Below are positions 7,497-17,221 of a stretch of DNA of 64,000 nt, piece after piece. The notes beneath the pieces are model-generated. The model was not told where the DNA came from. It worked only from the letters and a program-made list of their open reading frames with translations, and made no database searches. Location: positions 1 to 64,000 of the forward strand of contig NZ_FPKW01000019.1 of NCBI RefSeq assembly GCF_900114875.1, given 5' to 3'. The DNA comes from Chryseobacterium limigenitum. GTDB lineage: Bacteria; Bacteroidota; Bacteroidia; Flavobacteriales; Weeksellaceae. The translations under genes and the position numbers were made by a program. Every line of letters begins with the position of its first letter. Positions within the stretch are counted from its first letter, which is position 1.

Positions 7497-8765
7497 ATGA
7501 ATTTAAGCTTCCGTTTTGCCAGAGCGTTTACCTTTTTGGTATTTTTTGTCCTTGTTACAGGCTTTGCTATTTTGTATTTTGCTTTCGAAAGGGCAACAAT
7601 GCGTTCTGCCATTCTGAAACTGGAAGATTTAAACGAATATGTTACTCATAAATTAGAAAAAGATTCCGCTTATGATTATCTAAAATCTCATCATCGCCAG
7701 ACTCAGGTTAAAATTCTTCCGCCAGATACAAAAATCGCCAAGGAAAAAATTATTGAGGAAAAATATATCTGGAACAAAAGCATACAGTCTTATATCAACC
7801 GGATTTCCGTTACCACCTACCCTATTATTAATCAGAAAAAATATTCCATTACAAGCGTAAGATATATCACGATTATCGAAAACCGTTTTATGATGAGCAT
7901 TATTATGGTAGTCGCCTGGATCATGGTTTTTCTTATCATCCTCACAATTATTGTAAGTGTTTTGGTTTCAAAGAAGATTCTCGATCCTTTTTATCATGCG
8001 ATGGATGAAATTAAAAAATTCAGACTGAGAGATAACAGTCCGATGAATTTAATGCAAACAGAGACCGAAGAATTTAAATCATTAAATAAATTTCTCTTAA
8101 AAATGTCCGAAAGTTCCAAGAAAGATTATAACGTTTTGGAAGAACTTTCAGAAAATACTTCCCACGAATTACAGACTCCATTGGCTTCTATCAAAGGAAA
8201 AATTGAATTATTAATGGACAGTGAACTATCAGAAAATCAACTGATCACGCTTTCTTCGATGAATGACGAACTAGACAGACTTTCATCCATTAACCAATCT
8301 CTGATTCTTCTTGCTAAATTGGAACATTTTGAAAAGAACGATTCACAACTCATCAATTTCTCAGAATTATTAAAAGACAGGCTTCATTATTTTGAGGACT
8401 TATTTGAAATTCAGAACCTTACTTTGGTTAACGAAATTCAGGATGATGTTTATCTTAATTTTGATGAAAATTTGGCCTCTATCGTTATCAACAACCTTAT
8501 CAACAATTCCAAAAGGCATAATATTGAGAATGGAAAAATTTTCGTGAAGCTTACGGAAACTTATTTTCAGATCTCAAATACCGGAAATCCACCCACAATT
8601 TCTACGGAAGAATTATTCAAAAGATTTAAGCGTGGAAATCCTAATCAAAATTCCATCGGGATAGGTTTAGCGCTTGTGAAGAAGATTTTGGAGATTTATG
8701 ATACTGAAATTTCTTATCATTTTGAACATCATTTACACACTATCAGAATTAATTTCACAAAATAA
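7497..8765 (+). CDS. Sensor histidine kinase
   Basis: 422 residues. Transmembrane segments lie at about 9-30 and 133-157. They enclose a ~100-residue periplasmic sensor region of no recognised family. The HisKA domain follows, with the phosphorylated His223 in NTSHELQTPLASIKG. The ATPase domain has the N-box INNLINNSKRHN (332-342), a G1 box NTGN (361-364, where the usual DTG aspartate is Asn) and the G2 box SIGIGLALVKKI. It is the partner of the response regulator 121 nt upstream. The signal sensed is unknown. Downstream transport genes suggest a carboxylate (inference). Confidence 0.92.
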   Translation: MNLSFRFARAFTFLVFFVLVTGFAILYFAFERATMRSAILKLEDLNEYVTHKLEKDSAYDYLKSHHRQTQVKILPPDTKIAKEKIIEEKYIWNKSIQSYINRISVTTYPIINQKKYSITSVRYITIIENRFMMSIIMVVAWIMVFLIILTIIVSVLVSKKILDPFYHAMDEIKKFRLRDNSPMNLMQTETEEFKSLNKFLLKMSESSKKDYNVLEELSENTSHELQTPLASIKGKIELLMDSELSENQLITLSSMNDELDRLSSINQSLILLAKLEHFEKNDSQLINFSELLKDRLHYFEDLFEIQNLTLVNEIQDDVYLNFDENLASIVINNLINNSKRHNIENGKIFVKLTETYFQISNTGNPPTISTEELFKRFKRGNPNQNSIGIGLALVKKILEIYDTEISYHFEHHLHTIRINFTK

Positions 8766-8867
8766 TCAACTGAAATTCAAAAACATAACAATGAAAACTC
8801 AAATTATGTAAAAACTTCAAAATTTCTTCAGAATTTATATCTTGTTTAGGCACAAGTAAAAACGCCT

Positions 8868-10283
8868 ATGAAAAAATTACTCCTACTTTTCGGTTTAGCT
8901 ACAGTGCAATTCGCTTATAGTCAAGACACGATTAAGTCCGAAAAAAAGATGGAAGAAATTTCCACTATTGAGAAAAACCCTTTAGATATTGGAGAACTTA
9001 AAATCAACCTTAATCAAAAAGGTGATAAATGGTTAAAATTTGGAATTTCGAGTCAGATCTGGCTTCGAAGTATCGATAATAATCCGGGAACAGCCGTCAA
9101 TGGAGTTCCGCAAGATCAGACGTATGACGCGGGAATCCGAAGAATGAGATTGATTATTCAAAGCCAGCTGACCCCGTTTTATTCTATCTTTTTACAGATG
9201 GGAATTAATAATCAAAACTTTATTTCCGGTGGCGGAACAGGAACAGGAAATAACGGAGCAGGAAAAAAAGCACCGTTCTTTTTTCATGATGCCTATAATG
9301 AAGTGGCAATTATTCCGAGAAATGATTTCCAGACAGGAAAACCCAATAAAAATAACCTTTATCTTGGAGCCGGACTTCACTCGTGGAATGGCGTGAGCCG
9401 AATGACGAATGCAAGTACAACCAAAATGCTTGCGGGAGATATTCCTGTTTTTAACTTTCCTACGATTGAAATTGCGGATCAGTTTTCCAGACAGTTCGGA
9501 GTTTTTGTTCATGGAGAATTTGACAGGCTTAATTATCGTTTCAGTGTCAACAAACCTTTCGCAACCAATCTGAAACCCGCTGTTGGAGGAATTGCTGTTG
9601 ACAACAACCAAAGCGGAAAATTATCTTACGCAGGATATGCATATTATCAGTTTTTTAATAAAGAAATTACTGCGACATCGTTTTTAGCAGGAAATAATTT
9701 AGCCGTAAAAAAAGTGTTAAATGTTGGAGCCGGTTTTTATACCAATAAAGATGCAACCCAATCTCAGCCTACAGAAAATGTTTTTGAATCTCATGATGCC
9801 AATATTTTTGGAGCAGATGTTTATTCTGAATTACCATTGGGAGATAAAAGCAAAGAAATGGGACTTACACTTTATTCTGTTTTCTACAATTACAACTACG
9901 GCCCAAATTATCTGAGAGTAAGCGGAATTATGAATCCCGGGACTGTTGATGCAACATTTACAGGTGAAAAAGCGTTGGAAGGAGCCGGAAACAACCGAGT
10001 TTTGATGGGAACAGGAAATATCTGGTTTTCTCAGGTAGGTTTTGTACTTCCAAAATTCAGCAAAATCGTGAAAATTCAGCCATTTTTTAATTATGCTCTT
10101 AAAGACATGAAAGCATTAAACCAAAGCGGAAGTTATTACGACATCGGCGCCAATCTTTTCTTATATGGTCAAAATGCAAGAATCGTTGCTCAATACAGCA
10201 GCAGACCGTTATATGATACCGCTTCAAAAAGAATTTTTGACAGAAAAGGAGAATTTTTACTGTCTTTTCAAATTGTACTTTAA
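8868..10283 (+). CDS. Outer-membrane porin (phosphate-selective porin O/P-like)
   Basis: 471 residues with the signal peptide MKKLLLLFGLATVQFAYSQ, then a helical leader. The rest is a long series of amphipathic strands with turns rich in Asn/Gly, ending GEFLLSFQIVL. The region DAGIRRMRLIIQSQLTPFYSIFLQMG is the usual first hairpin of the porin O/P-type fold. It is 22 nt upstream of the 2-oxoglutarate permease and on the same strand. The two probably form one unit: passage across the outer membrane, then active uptake. It lies about 100 nt after the two-component system, which may regulate it. Confidence 0.8.
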   Translation: MKKLLLLFGLATVQFAYSQDTIKSEKKMEEISTIEKNPLDIGELKINLNQKGDKWLKFGISSQIWLRSIDNNPGTAVNGVPQDQTYDAGIRRMRLIIQSQLTPFYSIFLQMGINNQNFISGGGTGTGNNGAGKKAPFFFHDAYNEVAIIPRNDFQTGKPNKNNLYLGAGLHSWNGVSRMTNASTTKMLAGDIPVFNFPTIEIADQFSRQFGVFVHGEFDRLNYRFSVNKPFATNLKPAVGGIAVDNNQSGKLSYAGYAYYQFFNKEITATSFLAGNNLAVKKVLNVGAGFYTNKDATQSQPTENVFESHDANIFGADVYSELPLGDKSKEMGLTLYSVFYNYNYGPNYLRVSGIMNPGTVDATFTGEKALEGAGNNRVLMGTGNIWFSQVGFVLPKFSKIVKIQPFFNYALKDMKALNQSGSYYDIGANLFLYGQNARIVAQYSSRPLYDTASKRIFDRKGEFLLSFQIVL

Positions 10284-10304
10284 AAAATTTAATATCTTAC
10301 CCAT

Positions 10305-11603
10305 ATGAACGCTAATACTACTCAAATTACAACTACCCAAAGGATAAAAGCCATTGTGGGCGGTTCCATAGGAAATCTGGTAGAATGGTACGACTGGTAT
10401 GCTTATGCTGCCTTTGCTATCTATTTTTCCAATTCATTTTTTCCGGAATCTGATCTTAATGCACAATTAATGAACACAGCCGGAATATTTTTTGTCGGAT
10501 TCCTGATGCGTCCCATCGGAGGATGGATGTTCGGAAGTATCGCCGATAGAATAGGACGAAAAAAAGCAATGACGCTTTCTGTTTTATTAATGTCTTTCGG
10601 ATCTTTATTAATTGCACTGACGCCAACGTATGACACGATAGGAATCCTAGCTCCTGCTCTACTTCTTATCGCGCGATTGTTACAGGGATTAAGTGTGGGC
10701 GGAGAATACGGCGTTTCGGCAACCTATCTCAGCGAAATGGCAACAGAAGACAGACGAGGTTTTTATTCGAGTTTTCAATATGTGACGTTGATTGGCGGGC
10801 AATTAATCGCGTTGGGAATACAGCTGGTTTTACAAAAATTAATCCTGACAGAAACTCAATTAGAAAATTGGGGCTGGAGAATTCCTTTTGTAATTGGCGC
10901 AATTCTTTCTGTAATCGCATTATATTTAAGATCAAACCTTCATGAAACTGAAGCTTTTGAAAATAAAAAAGATGTCAACGATAAGAAAAAAGGAACGATT
11001 AAAGAACTTCTGAAGCATCCGCAAGCTCTACTTACCGTAATCGGATTGACGCTGGGAGGCACACTGGCTTTTTATACTTACACCACCTACATGCAGAAAT
11101 TTTTAGTGAATACCGTTCATCTTACTAAAGAACAATCTACTTTAATCTCATTTGTTTCTCTGTTTATATTTGCGTGTCTGCAACCTGTTTTTGGAGGACT
11201 TTCGGATAAAATAGGAAGACGACCTTTATTATTAGGTTTCGGGATTTTAGGAACCATCTGTACTGTTCCGCTACTTACAGCATTAAGCCATACAACATCC
11301 ATGTGGACAGCTTTCTTCCTGATCATGGCAGCATTAATTATTGTAAGTGGATATACTTCTATCAACGCGATCGTAAAAGCCGAACTTTTCCCATCAGAAG
11401 TGCGCGCTTTGGGAGTAGGACTCCCCTACGCCTTAACTGTGGCTATATTTGGGGGAAGCGCAGAGTATATTGCTTTATGGCTAAAGAAATTTGGAGCCGA
11501 ACATTATTTCTACTGGTATATTACTGCATGCATTTTGTTTTCATTGCTCGTTTATGTTCGAATGAAAGACACCAAAGAAAATTCAACGTTGGATAAGGAT
11601 TAA
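10305..11603 (+). CDS. kgtP: 2-oxoglutarate/dicarboxylate:H+ symporter, MHS family of MFS
   Basis: 432-residue inner-membrane transporter with 12 predicted segments. It aligns along its length with KgtP of E. coli: IKAIVGGSIGNLVEWYDWYAY, NTAGIFFVGFLMRPIGGWMFG, the MFS motif ADRIGRKKAM, ARLLQGLSVGGEYG, FQYVTLIGGQL, WGWRIPFVIGA, YTYTTYMQKFLVNT, LSDKIGRR and FPSEVRALGVGL...IFGGSAEY. The Asp in segment 1 (EWYDWY) and the Arg/Glu of segments 4-5 typical for the MHS group are present. It imports 2-oxoglutarate or a related dicarboxylate with protons. It is translationally close to the porin and followed by a very strong terminator. Confidence 0.9.
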   Translation: MNANTTQITTTQRIKAIVGGSIGNLVEWYDWYAYAAFAIYFSNSFFPESDLNAQLMNTAGIFFVGFLMRPIGGWMFGSIADRIGRKKAMTLSVLLMSFGSLLIALTPTYDTIGILAPALLLIARLLQGLSVGGEYGVSATYLSEMATEDRRGFYSSFQYVTLIGGQLIALGIQLVLQKLILTETQLENWGWRIPFVIGAILSVIALYLRSNLHETEAFENKKDVNDKKKGTIKELLKHPQALLTVIGLTLGGTLAFYTYTTYMQKFLVNTVHLTKEQSTLISFVSLFIFACLQPVFGGLSDKIGRRPLLLGFGILGTICTVPLLTALSHTTSMWTAFFLIMAALIIVSGYTSINAIVKAELFPSEVRALGVGLPYALTVAIFGGSAEYIALWLKKFGAEHYFYWYITACILFSLLVYVRMKDTKENSTLDKD

Positions 11604-11624
11604 ATTTATTCAAACATGATAAAC

Positions 11625-11668
11625 AATACGCGGCTCAGGTTTCCTGAGCCGCGTATTATATTTTTTAG
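11625..11668. terminator. Strong bidirectional terminator
   Basis: A perfect 15-bp stem, 11625-11639 against 11643-11657 with a TTT loop. It is flanked by T-runs on both strands. It lies between the kgtP gene and the convergent small gene at 11665. Confidence 0.92.
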
Positions 11669-11877
11669 CTATAAGCTTGTCTGAATTTTACAATAAGTTC
11701 ATCCAGGTAGTGACGTTGAACATAAACGGTCTTTACATCCTCATATCTTGGGGATTTGTAGAAAACCTCATGAAAGTCCATACTACCGTTACCTACCTTT
11801 ACTACTTTCTGTACTTCGATATTCAATTTTCTTAACTCGTCTCTGAAGACCTGAAATTCATCTTGTATATTATTCAT
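11665..11877 (-). CDS. Small conserved hypothetical protein
   Basis: 70 residues, soluble, charged: MNNIQDEFQVFRDELRKLNI, then VGNGSMDFHEVFYKSPRYED and VKTVYVQRHYLDELIVKFRQ. It contains an N-terminal helix and a short beta-alpha part. No family recognised. It is convergent with kgtP and shares its terminator. The start is preceded by an A/T-rich region with a small inverted repeat (CCCTA...TAGGG, 11927-11942). Confidence 0.65.
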   Translation of the reverse strand: MNNIQDEFQVFRDELRKLNIEVQKVVKVGNGSMDFHEVFYKSPRYEDVKTVYVQRHYLDELIVKFRQAYS

Positions 11878-12110
11878 TTATATTTTGGGGTTTAATTAGA
11901 AAAATCATTCAATTACATCAAACACCCTACCAATCATTAGGGTAACTGTTCAATTTCACATTAAAATTAATAAATTTTTCGATACAAACATCACATTTTG
12001 TTAATATTTTATCATTTAATTTAAAAATATCAAACACTTTTCGCAAAACACCTACACAATCCGCAGATTTAAAATCCATAAAAATTTAACAAAAATTATC
12101 ATAATACTTA

Positions 12111-12329
12111 CTGTTAAAAGGATTTTTATTTTTATTGATTCTAAGCTTGAGCAATATTTTACATGCTCAAAAAGAGATTTTAAAAATTCACGATGATAAT
12201 CTCATTAAAAATATGGAGAATAAAAACTAAGAGTTTAATTATCAAAAATATTTTAGAAAATATTCTAAACTTAATCACTATATAAGATATAAAAAACTTA
12301 AAAATCACAACATAAATAATTATTATTAA
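12111..12329 (+). pseudogene. Possible decayed small secreted-protein gene
   Basis: One plus-strand frame reads a signal-peptide-like stretch (KGFLFLLILSLSNILHAQ) followed by KEILKIHDDNLIKNMENKN, a TAA at 12228, and then EFNYQKYFRKYSKLNHYIRY... to a second TAA at 12327. There is no ATG at the start. The hydrophobic segment ending in HAQ is typical of flavobacterial Sec substrates, so this may be a dead gene with a lost start and an internal stop. The region is very A/T-rich and chance cannot be excluded. The rest of the 494-nt gap (11878-12401) shows nothing else that I can name. Confidence 0.3.
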
Positions 12330-12401
12330 TCATTTTGCCATTTTTAATTAAAAAAAATTAAAAAATGATTTTTGATTTTTTTATACTTTTGGAAAAAAAC
12401 T

Positions 12402-14783
12402 ATGGTGAAGCAATTTTTAATTATTTTCAGCATCATCTTTACTTACATCCTGGTTCCTGCTCAGGATTCTATAAAAACCACTCCAAAAATCATTACCAAA
12501 GACACCAAATACGGTCTTGCTCTGAGTGGTGGTGGTGCAAAGGGATTCGCTCATATAGGAATTTTAAAAGTAATTGATTCTTTGGGAATTAAAGTAGATT
12601 ACATTACCGGAACCAGTATGGGTGGGATTTTAGGAGGCCTATATGCCATGGGATATAATGGAGATCAGCTTAAGAAAATTGTGTACAACACAAATTGGAA
12701 AAGAGTTTTAAGCAATAAAATCCCCTACAATAAGGTAAATATTAGTGAGAAAGATGAATACAATAAATATATTATAGAATTTCCGGTTGTAGGTGGCCTG
12801 CCTTCATTACCGAGTTCTTTTATAGAAGGGCAATATATGTCTGAAGTACTCAATACGCTAACCTTTCCCGCCAAGCATATCAACGATTTCAGCAAACTTC
12901 AGATTCCCGTACAGCTTACCTCTTCTGATATTGTAAATGGCGGACTTGTGATGCAGAAAAGAGGTTCTCTTCCATTAGCAATACGTGCAACATTAGCTAT
13001 TCCGGCAGCTTTTGCACCTGTTTATATAGACGGAAAACTGCTTGTAGATGGAGGGCTAGACCGTAATTTCCCCGTACAGGAAGTAAAGGATATGGGTGCT
13101 GATTATATTATTGGCGGATACACCGGATTTAGGCTTTTCACAAAAAAAGAGATAGAAAATCCCATGAAAATGATCTACCAGACTCATGCTTTTCATTCTG
13201 TTCAGGATTTTAACCTGCAAAAGAAAATGTCTGATATTTTGGTTGATTTTGTAGTTCCTCTCAATGGTTACACTACCAAAGATTTTAAAAATTATAAAGA
13301 AATCATTAAAATCGGAGAGCAGGAAGCAAGAAAGCATATTCCGGAATTTGTTGCTTTAGCCAATGAACAGCGTAAAATGGGAATTATTTATGATCATAAA
13401 CTAATTGAAGAAATAAAAAAACCAACCATAAAATTCACCTATAGCGAAGATAACGGAACCCCTTTAAATAACTCTTCCGAAGTTGAAAGTATTAAAAGTT
13501 TAATGGGTTTAAGTGAAGGTAAATATTATGATGCAAAAATAGTAAACGAATCTATTGATAAGGTTTTTGGCATGAGACAGTACGAAAAGGTCTATTACAC
13601 CTATACTGATTCTGAAGATGGGCTCATCATGAATATTTTTGTAAAAAGAGTAAGAGCCGGTACTTTCAAACTGGCATTACATTATGATAATGAACAGTCA
13701 GTCGGTATTATCGTTAATTATACTTATCGAAATGTAGCCAATAGATTTCGTGCCCTGGCAACTTTAGATATTTCCGAACGCTTCAAAGGTCGTCTCCAGT
13801 TTCAAAAATTTCTGGACAATAGCTCCCGTTGGTGGATAAGTGCTGAAGGAACCACTTCTCACCTGAAAAGCAATGATTTTATACTTCGGACAAGCAATGA
13901 ATTTGACTATGAAACAGCTAATTCCATCACCCCAGATTATATTTACAGAAATACAACTGTCAATACGGCCATCAATTATACCATTACCCCTAACGCAATG
14001 ACTTCATTGGGAATTGAATATAATACCGAAAAAATTAATCGTTCTATAGATAAAATAGGTCAATTTATAACAGGCACCAGCTATGACAATAAGGTATATC
14101 AACATAATAATTTTGATCTGTTTTTTAAATTCAACCAGAATAATCTGAATGAAAGATATTATCCGACCTCCGGAAATAATCTGCAAATTACAAGTAAATA
14201 TTATTTTGGAGATCAGTATAATTTGTATGACCTGGAAAATATACAACCGTATCTTTATAGCTATTTAAATCCGGCTGATTCATATTATTTTGTTCCAAAA
14301 AATTTATTAAGCATAGCCATTAACGAGAATTTTGTTCTTCCAGTTACTAAAAAAATTTCAGTAAAAGCCAATGCATTTTTAGGAACACATTTTTCATCTA
14401 AAAATACAGATCCGGATTTAGAAAAAGCACCTTATCTTTTTCTAAATCAAAAATATAATCTTGGCGGAAGCGAATATAATTTTAGCGGAATCAACCCTGA
14501 GTTTAACGGACTGCGACAAAAAGAAGTCCCCACAAATTCCTTCGCCAAACTAGGCTTGGAAATCCAGTATAACATTTATAAACATCTCTATCTCACACCT
14601 TCTTTTCATTATGGACGAGGGAGTGATGAACTTTCACCTTTCACAAAAGAAGGTTCGAATATCCATGGCTATGGTCTTAATCTAGGATATGAATCAATTT
14701 TAGGGCCTATCAATATTAATGTTTCTAAAAATGATGCCATTAACTTTTGGAGAGTGTATTTCAGTATAGGTTTTAAGTTTTAA
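12402..14783 (+). CDS. Patatin-like phospholipase fused to an outer-membrane barrel
   Basis: 793 residues from the ATG at 12402; an ATG 30 nt upstream would lie in front of the -7-like TACTTTTG at 12384-12391. The signal peptide runs to about residue 20 (LVPAQ). The patatin domain (about 37-330) has the oxyanion loop GGGAKG, nucleophile Ser72 in GTSMG and catalytic Asp216 in DGG. After a POTRA-like linker comes a C-terminal ~370-residue 16-strand-type barrel (bacterial surface antigen fold) ending in WRVYFSIGFKF. This is the architecture of type Vd autotransporter patatins such as PlpD: a lipase carried to the surface by its own barrel. Confidence 0.9.
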   Translation: MVKQFLIIFSIIFTYILVPAQDSIKTTPKIITKDTKYGLALSGGGAKGFAHIGILKVIDSLGIKVDYITGTSMGGILGGLYAMGYNGDQLKKIVYNTNWKRVLSNKIPYNKVNISEKDEYNKYIIEFPVVGGLPSLPSSFIEGQYMSEVLNTLTFPAKHINDFSKLQIPVQLTSSDIVNGGLVMQKRGSLPLAIRATLAIPAAFAPVYIDGKLLVDGGLDRNFPVQEVKDMGADYIIGGYTGFRLFTKKEIENPMKMIYQTHAFHSVQDFNLQKKMSDILVDFVVPLNGYTTKDFKNYKEIIKIGEQEARKHIPEFVALANEQRKMGIIYDHKLIEEIKKPTIKFTYSEDNGTPLNNSSEVESIKSLMGLSEGKYYDAKIVNESIDKVFGMRQYEKVYYTYTDSEDGLIMNIFVKRVRAGTFKLALHYDNEQSVGIIVNYTYRNVANRFRALATLDISERFKGRLQFQKFLDNSSRWWISAEGTTSHLKSNDFILRTSNEFDYETANSITPDYIYRNTTVNTAINYTITPNAMTSLGIEYNTEKINRSIDKIGQFITGTSYDNKVYQHNNFDLFFKFNQNNLNERYYPTSGNNLQITSKYYFGDQYNLYDLENIQPYLYSYLNPADSYYFVPKNLLSIAINENFVLPVTKKISVKANAFLGTHFSSKNTDPDLEKAPYLFLNQKYNLGGSEYNFSGINPEFNGLRQKEVPTNSFAKLGLEIQYNIYKHLYLTPSFHYGRGSDELSPFTKEGSNIHGYGLNLGYESILGPININVSKNDAINFWRVYFSIGFKF

Positions 14784-14852
14784 TTATTATTTAAAAATTC
14801 AATAAATTTAACTTCCACTTGGATTTTGAATCTATAAGCTATTAAACCATCC

Positions 14853-15191
14853 ATGAAAAACTCAAAATTATTTCTGTTCCTAATCATATTATCATTTTCT
14901 GGGTTAATTTTTGCTCAGAAAAAAGATGAAATTAAAATTTCTATTAAAGATAAAAAAGGATCAAGAGAGGTAGAAATCCTTCCCCATTTTATTCAATTCG
15001 GAATTATGTCTAAAAATCATGAGGCTTTCAGAAAAAAATATAAGATTGATGTTGTGTATGAAAACTGCGTGATTAGTCCAGCCATTTCAAAAAAAGCGGA
15101 GAAAAACAATCTAGCCTTAGCAAAAAGCCTGACAGACAAATATGGTGAAATCTGGAAAAAAGATCTTGGAATTATTCCTTACGGATTATAA
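14853..15191 (+). CDS. Small secreted protein, FEKKY-like
   Basis: 112 residues with the signal peptide MKNSKLFLFLIILSFSGLIFAQ. The mature part contains EAFRKKYKIDVVYENCVISPAISKKAEKNN followed by LAKSLTDKYGEIWKKDLGIIPYGL. This is like the short FEKKY-type domain seen in Bacteroidota: a KKY motif, one cysteine and a closing K-G..W. Function unknown. It follows the phospholipase by 69 nt in the same direction and may be in its transcript. Confidence 0.6.
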   Translation: MKNSKLFLFLIILSFSGLIFAQKKDEIKISIKDKKGSREVEILPHFIQFGIMSKNHEAFRKKYKIDVVYENCVISPAISKKAEKNNLALAKSLTDKYGEIWKKDLGIIPYGL

Positions 15192-15221
15192 ATTCATCGC
15201 TTTCATCAAACATTCAAGCAT

Positions 15222-15253
15222 AAAAAAAGATACTTTATAAAAAGTACCTTTTT
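15222..15253. terminator. Bidirectional terminator between convergent genes
   Basis: GATACTTT (15229-15236) and AAAGTACC (15241-15248), extended by A/T pairs outside, form a hairpin that is fully paired on the minus strand. T-runs lie on both sides. It serves the ABC transporter gene and probably the small secreted-protein gene. Confidence 0.75.
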
Positions 15254-15279
15254 GATTTTAAGCTAGAAATAATTTTAGT

Positions 15280-17040
15280 CTAATTATTTTCAACAGTTTC
15301 ACTCTCCTCTACTTCATGTCTCAGCTGAGCTTTGTAAAGGGTAGAATAATATCCGTTTTTATCTAATAATTCAAGGTGTTTGCCTTCTTCCACAATTTTA
15401 CCATGTTCCATTACGATAATTTTATCGGCTTTTTCAATAGTTGAAAGTCTGTGGGCGATAATAATTGACGTTCTGTTTTTCGTAATTTTTTCTGTCGCTC
15501 TCTGAATTAGCTTTTCACTTTCGTGGTCGATAGAAGATGTTGCTTCATCCAGAATTAAAATTTTTGGATCAGATAAATACGCTCTCAGGAAAGATAACAA
15601 TTGTCTTTGACCTAAAGAAATCGACGAACCTCTTTCGCTTACCACATATTCGTATCCGCCGGGAAGACTTTCAATAAAATCATCAACCTCAATTTCTCTG
15701 GCGCCAGCTTTTATTTTTTCTAACGTGATCGTATCATCCCCAAAAGCAAGATTTTCAAAAATACTTCCATGGAACAGGAAAACATCCTGCAATACCACGC
15801 CGATATGACTTCTTAAATTATATAGTTCGTAATCTTTAAGCTCAACATCATCAATAAAAATCTCCCCTGAATTAATATCATATAATCTTGTGATCAAACT
15901 GATAATCGTAGATTTTCCGGCTCCCGTTGCCCCAACAATCGCTACGGTTTCTCCCGGATTTACTTTAAAATCAATTCCTTTAAGAACCTCCTGCTTGTCA
16001 TCATATGCAAAACGAACTTCTTTGAATTCTATCTTACCATCAAAATGATCTTTTTCCACTTTTCCGGTGTTTGGCATTGCGTAATCTTCGTCCATTAATC
16101 CAAGAACTCTTTCAGCACCTACAATTCCACGCTGGATATTGTTGAAACGGTCTGCAATCTGTCTCAAAGGACGAATCAACATCGAAATATATTGAATAAA
16201 TGCAATAACAACCCCCGCACTGATTGTGATATATCCTCCATAAAACAGGATAAATCCAATAAAAAGTGATGAAATAAGTTCAACCACAGGAAAGAATAAT
16301 GAGAAAATGAAAACCGTTCTCAATAAAGCTCCTTTTAACGTAATATTGATGTCATCAAATTTTTTAAACTCAGCCTTCTGTCTGTTGAAAACCTGAATAA
16401 TCGGCATTCCCGCCAATCTTTCCTGAACAAAAGAGTTTTGATTTGAAGTCCAGGTTCTTTCATCTCCAAAAGCTTTCTTTAATCTTTTCTGGAAAAACCT
16501 CGTGATTACTACCATTAAAGGTAAAATAGCCAACGTGATATAACTCAAATGAACATTCGTACTGAACATCATTATCAACACAAAAACGATTCTCAAAATA
16601 TCCCCGAAAACCATCAGGAAACCATCCGTATAAACCGTTGCAATAGTTTCCACATCTCCTACAGCACGCGTTACGAGCTGTCCTATCGGTGTTTTATCAA
16701 AAAATGATGTTCTGAAATAAATCAGTTTAGCATATAGTCGTTCTCTGATATCTCTGATTACGTTCTGAGAAATATAATTGGAGAAATAGACTAAGAAAAA
16801 GTTTAAAACAGTTTCAGCAAAGACCAAACCCACCAAAAGATAAATATGCTTCATCATCAAAGCCTTATCGTGAAGTTTGGTAATATCGTTATCTACCACC
16901 TGCATGGTAAGGTATGGCCTGTAAGTAGAAACGATGGAAAGAAATATAGAAATCACCAAAGTTATGATAAACCACGAACGGAATTTCATCCCGATGAAGA
17001 ATAATCTTTTGATAATTGTCCCGGTATCTTGTTTTTTCAT
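15280..17040 (-). CDS. ABC exporter half-transporter (MdlB/MsbA-like)
   Basis: 586-residue inner-membrane protein: a six-helix membrane domain (about 20-310) fused to an ATPase domain. Visible motifs are Walker A GATGAGKST (370-378), Q-loop VVLQD, signature SISLGQRQ (473-480, with Leu in place of the first Gly of LSGGQ), Walker B ILILDEA with Glu499, and switch His530. Length and layout match MdlB-type multidrug exporters, which work as homo- or heterodimers. No second half-transporter gene is adjacent, so it may form a homodimer or pair with a distant partner. The substrate cannot be told. Confidence 0.9.
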   Translation of the reverse strand: MKKQDTGTIIKRLFFIGMKFRSWFIITLVISIFLSIVSTYRPYLTMQVVDNDITKLHDKALMMKHIYLLVGLVFAETVLNFFLVYFSNYISQNVIRDIRERLYAKLIYFRTSFFDKTPIGQLVTRAVGDVETIATVYTDGFLMVFGDILRIVFVLIMMFSTNVHLSYITLAILPLMVVITRFFQKRLKKAFGDERTWTSNQNSFVQERLAGMPIIQVFNRQKAEFKKFDDINITLKGALLRTVFIFSLFFPVVELISSLFIGFILFYGGYITISAGVVIAFIQYISMLIRPLRQIADRFNNIQRGIVGAERVLGLMDEDYAMPNTGKVEKDHFDGKIEFKEVRFAYDDKQEVLKGIDFKVNPGETVAIVGATGAGKSTIISLITRLYDINSGEIFIDDVELKDYELYNLRSHIGVVLQDVFLFHGSIFENLAFGDDTITLEKIKAGAREIEVDDFIESLPGGYEYVVSERGSSISLGQRQLLSFLRAYLSDPKILILDEATSSIDHESEKLIQRATEKITKNRTSIIIAHRLSTIEKADKIIVMEHGKIVEEGKHLELLDKNGYYSTLYKAQLRHEVEESETVENN

Positions 17041-17221
17041 TGTACGAATTGAGGAAAGGAATTAAATAAAATTCTTTTGCAAAAATAAGACTTTAAAATT
17101 TGTCTGCCTTTACAACTTGGCTAATTCCTGATGAAAAATTCAGATTGCTGTTATTTATGATATAGATGATTTTTGTAAGTGTCTATAAAGCTTTTTCAAA
17201 TAAAACAGCATTCATTCCCAC

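Noticed and set aside
9192..9611. 139-residue frame antisense to the porin
   Set aside because: No start signal, cysteine/serine-rich translation typical of an antisense shadow.
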